A stretch of DNA of 8,178 nt from Tannerellaceae bacterium (lineage in GTDB: Bacteria; Bacteroidota; Bacteroidia; Bacteroidales; Tannerellaceae). The stretch is from contig JAITAD010000065.1 in NCBI GenBank assembly GCA_031284275.1, forward strand, positions 1 to 8,178, read 5' to 3'. Under the pieces are notes generated by a model. It worked only from the letters and a program-made list of their open reading frames with translations, did no database searches and had not been told where the DNA came from. This document shows positions 5,067 to 8,178 of the stretch, in pieces. A program made the position numbers and the translations under genes. Positions within the stretch are counted from its first letter, which is position 1. Every line of letters begins with the position of its first letter.

Positions 5067-6770
5067 TCAAGCCTTGTCCTTGACCTTGCTCCAGTTGTCT
5101 TTGAGCGAAACGGTACGGTTGAAGACCAGTCGGTCGGGACGGCTGTCGGGGTCTAGATTGAAATATCCGGTGCGCTGAAACTGGAATCGGTCGAATGGGC
5201 GGGCGTCTTGCAGGACAGCCTCCACACGGCAATCGGTGAGCACGTTCAGGGCACCGGGGTTAAGCATTTCCTTCAACGATTTATCCTTCTCTTCGGCCGG
5301 ATTTTCAGCCAGAAAGAGCCGGTCGTAGAGTCGAACTTCTGCCGGCAGGCTGTGCGCCACCGAGACCCAATGCAGCGTAGCCTTGACCTTGCGGTTGCTT
5401 TCCGGCATCCCACTTTTCGTATTGGGGTCATATTCGGCATAGATTTCCTCTATTTCGCCGGCAGCGTTCTTCTTTACGCCGGTACAACGGATGATGTAGG
5501 CTCCTTTGAGGCGCACCTCCCTGCCGGGCGACAGCCGATAGAACTGCTTGGGGGCATCCTCCATGAAATCATCACGTTCGATGTACAGCTCGTCGGAAAA
5601 GGCTGTCTCGTGCGTACCTGCGGCAGGGTCTTCGGGGTTGTTCACGGTTTCTATCATCTCCACCGCCCCTTTCGGGTAGTTGGTGAGAATCAGCCTGACA
5701 GGATGGAGAACGGCCGAGACTCGCGGCGCCGTCAGGTTCAGGTCTTCGCGGACGGCATGTTCCAACAGCGCCACGTCTACGATACCGTCATATTTCGTAT
5801 AGCCTATCCTGTCCACAAAGTTACGTATGGCGCGCGGCGTGTAGCCTCGGCGCCGGAAACCGCAAATGGTGGGCATACGGGGGTCGTCCCACCCCGTCAC
5901 CAGACCTTCCTGCACAAGTTGCAGCAACTTGCGCTTGCTCATCACGGTATAGGTTAGGTTCAGGCGGTTGAACTCTATCTGGCGGGGACGGTAGTCATCC
6001 TTACGAAGCAGTTCGACGTAGTAGTCGTAAAGCGGCCGGTGTACCTCGAACTCCAAAGTACAGAGCGAGTGGGTGACTCCCTCGAAATAATCGCTCTGGC
6101 CGTGGGCGAAGTCGTACATCGGATAGACGTTCCACGTCGTACCCGTGCGGTGGTGGGGATACTTGATGATACGGTACATCACCGGATCCCGAAAGTGCAT
6201 GTTGGGCGAAGCCATGTCGATTTTGGCGCGCAGTATCATGCGTCCTTCCTCGAACTCTCCTTCGTTCATGCGGCGGAAGAGGTCGAGGTTTTCGGCTATG
6301 GGGCGGTCGCGCCAGGGGCTGTTGATACCCGGTTGCGTCGGCGACCCTTTCTGTTCGGCGATGGTTTCGGACGACTGCTCGTCGATGTACGCCTTTCCCG
6401 CTTTGATCAGTTCGACGGCAAAGTCGTAGAGCTGTTGAAAATAATCCGAAGCATAGACTACCTCGTCCCATTGGAAGCCTAACCAACGGATATCCTCCAT
6501 AATGGAATCGACGTACTCGGTATCCTCCCGCGTCGGGTTCGTGTCGTCGAAGCGCAGCTTGCAAATCCCCCCGTAACGTTGGGCAATGCCGAAATCCAGA
6601 CATATCGCCTTGGCGTGTCCGATGTGTAGATAGCCGTTCGGTTCCGGCGGGAAACGTGTCTGGATACGCCCTCCGTTTTTGCCGTCGGCCAAATCTTTCT
6701 CCACAAACGCCTCGATAAAGTTCAGGCTCCTCTTCACCTCTTCCACAAACGCTTTGCCTTCGTTTTGCAT
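5067..6770 (-). CDS. glnS: Glutaminyl-tRNA synthetase
   Basis: A 567-residue class I aminoacyl-tRNA synthetase, slightly longer than E. coli GlnRS (about 554). It charges tRNA-Gln with glutamine using ATP in the cytoplasm. The catalytic Rossmann domain carries PPEPNGYLHIGHAKA with HIGH at 49-52, RFDDTNP (73-79), YDFAHGQSD for tRNA/amino-acid recognition (219-227), and the KMSKS-type loop as VMSKRKL (276-282). The C-terminal half is the two-barrel anticodon-binding region typical of GlnRS, with HWVS near residue 460 and the late NLDPDSRPDRLVFNRTVSLKD (in two overlapping parts) near 535-558. FDRFQFQRTGYF is also typical of GlnRS as opposed to GluRS. It is the first gene of the operon with sufD and the DUF4105 gene, with a TACTTTTG -7 box about 67 bases upstream of the ATG. 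Confidence 0.98.
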   Translation of the reverse strand: MQNEGKAFVEEVKRSLNFIEAFVEKDLADGKNGGRIQTRFPPEPNGYLHIGHAKAICLDFGIAQRYGGICKLRFDDTNPTREDTEYVDSIMEDIRWLGFQWDEVVYASDYFQQLYDFAVELIKAGKAYIDEQSSETIAEQKGSPTQPGINSPWRDRPIAENLDLFRRMNEGEFEEGRMILRAKIDMASPNMHFRDPVMYRIIKYPHHRTGTTWNVYPMYDFAHGQSDYFEGVTHSLCTLEFEVHRPLYDYYVELLRKDDYRPRQIEFNRLNLTYTVMSKRKLLQLVQEGLVTGWDDPRMPTICGFRRRGYTPRAIRNFVDRIGYTKYDGIVDVALLEHAVREDLNLTAPRVSAVLHPVRLILTNYPKGAVEMIETVNNPEDPAAGTHETAFSDELYIERDDFMEDAPKQFYRLSPGREVRLKGAYIIRCTGVKKNAAGEIEEIYAEYDPNTKSGMPESNRKVKATLHWVSVAHSLPAEVRLYDRLFLAENPAEEKDKSLKEMLNPGALNVLTDCRVEAVLQDARPFDRFQFQRTGYFNLDPDSRPDRLVFNRTVSLKDNWSKVKDKA

Positions 6771-6837
6771 ACCTTTCTCGTTACTGCCGTTCGCCCTCCT
6801 GCATCAAGACGGGGCTGCTCGCTTTCGCAGGGGAGTA

Positions 6838-6845
6838 CAAAAGTA
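6838..6845 (-). promoter_or_regulatory. Putative -7 box of the glnS-sufD operon promoter
   Basis: The minus strand reads TACTTTTG, matching TAnnTTTG, and is identical to the octamer upstream of tRNA-Arg. It would start transcription near 6830, giving a leader of about 60 bases before the glnS ATG. No TTTG -33 box is evident at the expected distance. It lies 19 bases from the oppositely directed murG box. Confidence 0.45.
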
Positions 6846-6864
6846 GTCATTCCGCTCGTTACGC

Positions 6865-6872
6865 TATCTTTG
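6865..6872 (+). promoter_or_regulatory. Putative -7 box of the murG promoter
   Basis: TATCTTTG matches the Bacteroidetes -7 consensus TAnnTTTG. Transcription would begin near 6879, only about 10 bases before the first murG ATG (6889) or 16 before the second (6895). A -33 box would fall on the divergent glnS -7 element, and no TTTG is seen there. Confidence 0.45.
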
Positions 6873-6888
6873 CAGTGAAAAAGAAAGC

Positions 6889-8031
6889 ATGTTAATGACC
6901 GAAAACAGCAAGGCCATGCAGACACCCCGTTTCATCATCAGCGGAGGAGGTACGGGCGGGCATATCTTCCCCGCTCTTGCCATCGCCGATTGCCTGAAAA
7001 AGCGCTATCCGTCCGCCGATATCCTCTTCGTCGGCGCCGACGACCGCATGGAGATGGAGCGTGTACCGGCTGCCGGCTATCCTATCGTCGGCTTGCCTGT
7101 CAGCGGTTTTGACCGTTCCGGACTGCTAAGTAACGTCCGTGTCCTTGGGCGTCTTTTCCGCAGTTTACGGGAGGCGCGCCGCGTGGTCAGGGATTTTCGT
7201 CCCCATGTCGTCATCGGCGTCGGGGGATATGCGAGCGGCCCCACACTCTACGTTGCCTCACGTCAGGGTGTGCCCATCCTCATTCAGGAGCAGAACTCCT
7301 ATGCCGGCGTCACCAACCGCCTCCTCGGCAACCGTGCCGCTGCCGTGTGCGTCGCCTACGAAGGGATGGAGAAGTTCTTCCCTGCCGATAATATCGTCCT
7401 TACCGGAAACCCCGTGCGTCAAGGCCTCGCCTTGCCGGCGGAGCGTCGCGCCGAGGCCGCCGCTTTTTTCGGGCTTAACCCGAAGGTCAAGACTCTCCTC
7501 GTCGTCGGAGGCAGTCTGGGGGCAAGGACGTTGAACAGCAGCGTCGTCGCCGGCTTGCAGTCTTTGTCCGCTTCCGGCGTCCAACTTATCTGGCAGATCG
7601 GCAAATATTACCGCAAGGAAGCCGATAGCGCTCTGCGGGACTACGCCGGCGCTGCCGTTTGGCGTTCCGATTTCATCGTGCGCATGGACTATGCCTATGC
7701 CGCCGCCGACCTCGTCATCTCCCGTGCCGGCGCCGGCGCTATCTCTGAGCTGTGTCTGCTGGGAAAAGCCGCCATTCTCGTCCCCTCGCCCAACGTCGCC
7801 GAAGATCACCAGACCAAAAACGCTACGGCGCTCGTGCGAAAGGAGGCCGCTCTCCTTATCACCGACGCCGAGGCGCCCCTCCGGCTTATCCCCACAGCCC
7901 TCACGCTTATCGCCGACGATGAGCGGCTCGACAGACTCCGCCACCGTATCGCCACATTGGCCATCCCCGAGAGCGTCGAAAAAATCGCCGATGCTATCAC
8001 TAACCTGCTCCCTCCCGACCAAAGGCGCTGA
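6889..8031 (+). CDS. murG: UDP-N-acetylglucosamine--N-acetylmuramyl-(pentapeptide) pyrophosphoryl-undecaprenol GlcNAc transferase (MurG)
   Basis: A 380-residue GT28-family enzyme. On the inner face of the cytoplasmic membrane it transfers GlcNAc from UDP-GlcNAc to lipid I, making lipid II for peptidoglycan. The N-terminal acceptor domain has the first glycine loop GGGTGGHIFPA (19-29, His25), GVGGYASGP (110-118) and QEQNSYAG (133-140). The C-terminal donor domain follows TGNPVR (172-177), with the loop GGSLGA (207-212), SRAGAGAISE (278-287; the Glu contacts ribose in the E. coli enzyme) and EDHQTKNA (305-312; Gln/Asn bind GlcNAc). ATGs at 6889, 6895 and 6916 are in frame; the MurG core begins just after the third, so the true start could be any of them. 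The gene stands alone, divergent from glnS and closed by a terminator, without murC or ftsQ directly behind it. Confidence 0.97.
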   Translation: MLMTENSKAMQTPRFIISGGGTGGHIFPALAIADCLKKRYPSADILFVGADDRMEMERVPAAGYPIVGLPVSGFDRSGLLSNVRVLGRLFRSLREARRVVRDFRPHVVIGVGGYASGPTLYVASRQGVPILIQEQNSYAGVTNRLLGNRAAAVCVAYEGMEKFFPADNIVLTGNPVRQGLALPAERRAEAAAFFGLNPKVKTLLVVGGSLGARTLNSSVVAGLQSLSASGVQLIWQIGKYYRKEADSALRDYAGAAVWRSDFIVRMDYAYAAADLVISRAGAGAISELCLLGKAAILVPSPNVAEDHQTKNATALVRKEAALLITDAEAPLRLIPTALTLIADDERLDRLRHRIATLAIPESVEKIADAITNLLPPDQRR

Positions 8032-8075
8032 TATATAATCGTCAAAACGAAAAGGGAGGGAGAGCGGTGGCGATA

Positions 8076-8098
8076 AGGGCGACATCGCCCTCTTTTTG
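8076..8098 (+). terminator. Intrinsic terminator downstream of murG
   Basis: Six-base stem AGGGCG (8076-8081) with CGCCCT (8086-8091), four-base loop ACAT, then CTTTTTG. It lies 45 bases past the murG stop. An alternative stem GGCGAT (8069-8074)/ATCGCC (8084-8089) overlaps it. It implies that murG transcription ends here. Confidence 0.8.
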
Positions 8099-8116
8099 TT
8101 CTGTATTCCCTCCTCT

Positions 8117-8170
8117 CCCCCCCCCCCTCGTTCCGGATTGTTGCAATTTTTGTTTTATGCAGGGGGGGGG
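8117..8170. repeat. C11 tract and G9 tract 34 bases apart
   Basis: Eleven consecutive C (8117-8127) and nine consecutive G (8162-8170) flank a 34-base AT-rich spacer, so the two tracts can also pair as a hairpin. An ATG at 8157 reads directly into the G tract (Met-Gln-Gly-Gly) and stays open to the window edge with nine G. Long homopolymers are slippage-prone and also prone to sequencing error, so exact lengths are uncertain. No gene can be called in 8099-8178. Confidence 0.55.
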
Positions 8171-8178
8171 TAGAATTT

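Noticed and set aside
3614..5083. 489-codon plus-strand open frame antisense to sufD
   Set aside because: It is longer than sufD, but the minus strand carries an unmistakable SufD with its CSHG signature. Long antisense frames arise easily from the third-position G/C bias, and the product has no recognisable domain.
5208..5957. 249-codon plus-strand open frame antisense to glnS
   Set aside because: Shadow of glnS; no motif or independent start signal.
7258..8085. 275-codon minus-strand open frame antisense to murG
   Set aside because: It mirrors murG codon bias, is Gly/Asp-rich with no domain, and murG motifs on the plus strand are complete.

Overview
The window looks like a chromosomal segment from the order Bacteroidales (phylum Bacteroidota). 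Three things point there. The protein families are typical of that group: a TIGR02453/DUF2461 protein, an Lnb-N-type (DUF4105) membrane protein, a Bacteroidales-style SufD and a bacterial glutaminyl-tRNA synthetase. The promoter-like boxes fit the Bacteroidetes -7 consensus TAnnTTTG. Shine-Dalgarno sequences are absent or weak. The core genes are moderately GC-rich with strong third-position G/C bias. Genus cannot be fixed from the sequence alone; a Tannerella- or Alistipes-like organism is a guess.

Left part (1 to about 1550). This section is unlike the rest. It begins with the 3' end of an AT-rich gene that enters from outside the window and encodes an unrecognised protein with a C-terminal four-cysteine zinc-ribbon-like motif. 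A possible 32-codon ORF overlaps its stop codon as ATGA. Nearly 900 bases follow with no convincing gene. Next come a perfect 12-bp inverted repeat (1397-1437), a degenerate 20-bp-period repeat (1446-1479), and a terminator hairpin for the minus-strand tRNA-Arg(TCT) gene at 1552-1625. AT-rich foreign-looking DNA lying on the 3' side of a tRNA gene suggests, but does not prove, the edge of an integrated or decayed mobile element.

Middle (1626-6770). A short regulatory gap holds a putative tRNA promoter, duplicated short repeats and a 37-base pure purine tract. It leads into a plus-strand DUF2461 gene. Convergent to this, with a 12-base 3' overlap, is a tight minus-strand operon read in the order glnS, sufD, DUF4105 gene. 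The spacings are 4 bases (glnS/sufD) and a 4-base ATGA overlap (sufD/DUF4105 gene). The operon joins glutamine tRNA charging, Fe-S cluster scaffold assembly and a membrane protein of unknown role.

Right part (6771-8178). A 118-base gap between glnS and murG carries two back-to-back -7 boxes, one per direction. murG (lipid II synthesis) is followed by a strong intrinsic terminator, so here it is a transcription unit of its own instead of part of a long division/cell-wall cluster. The window ends in a short unexplained stretch with an 11-C run and a 9-G run, which could be phase-variable or could be a sequencing artefact.

No complete mobile element, CRISPR array or recognised defence system is visible. 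The best candidates for something new are the truncated zinc-ribbon gene, the unexplained 525-1396 stretch, and the C/G tracts at the right edge.
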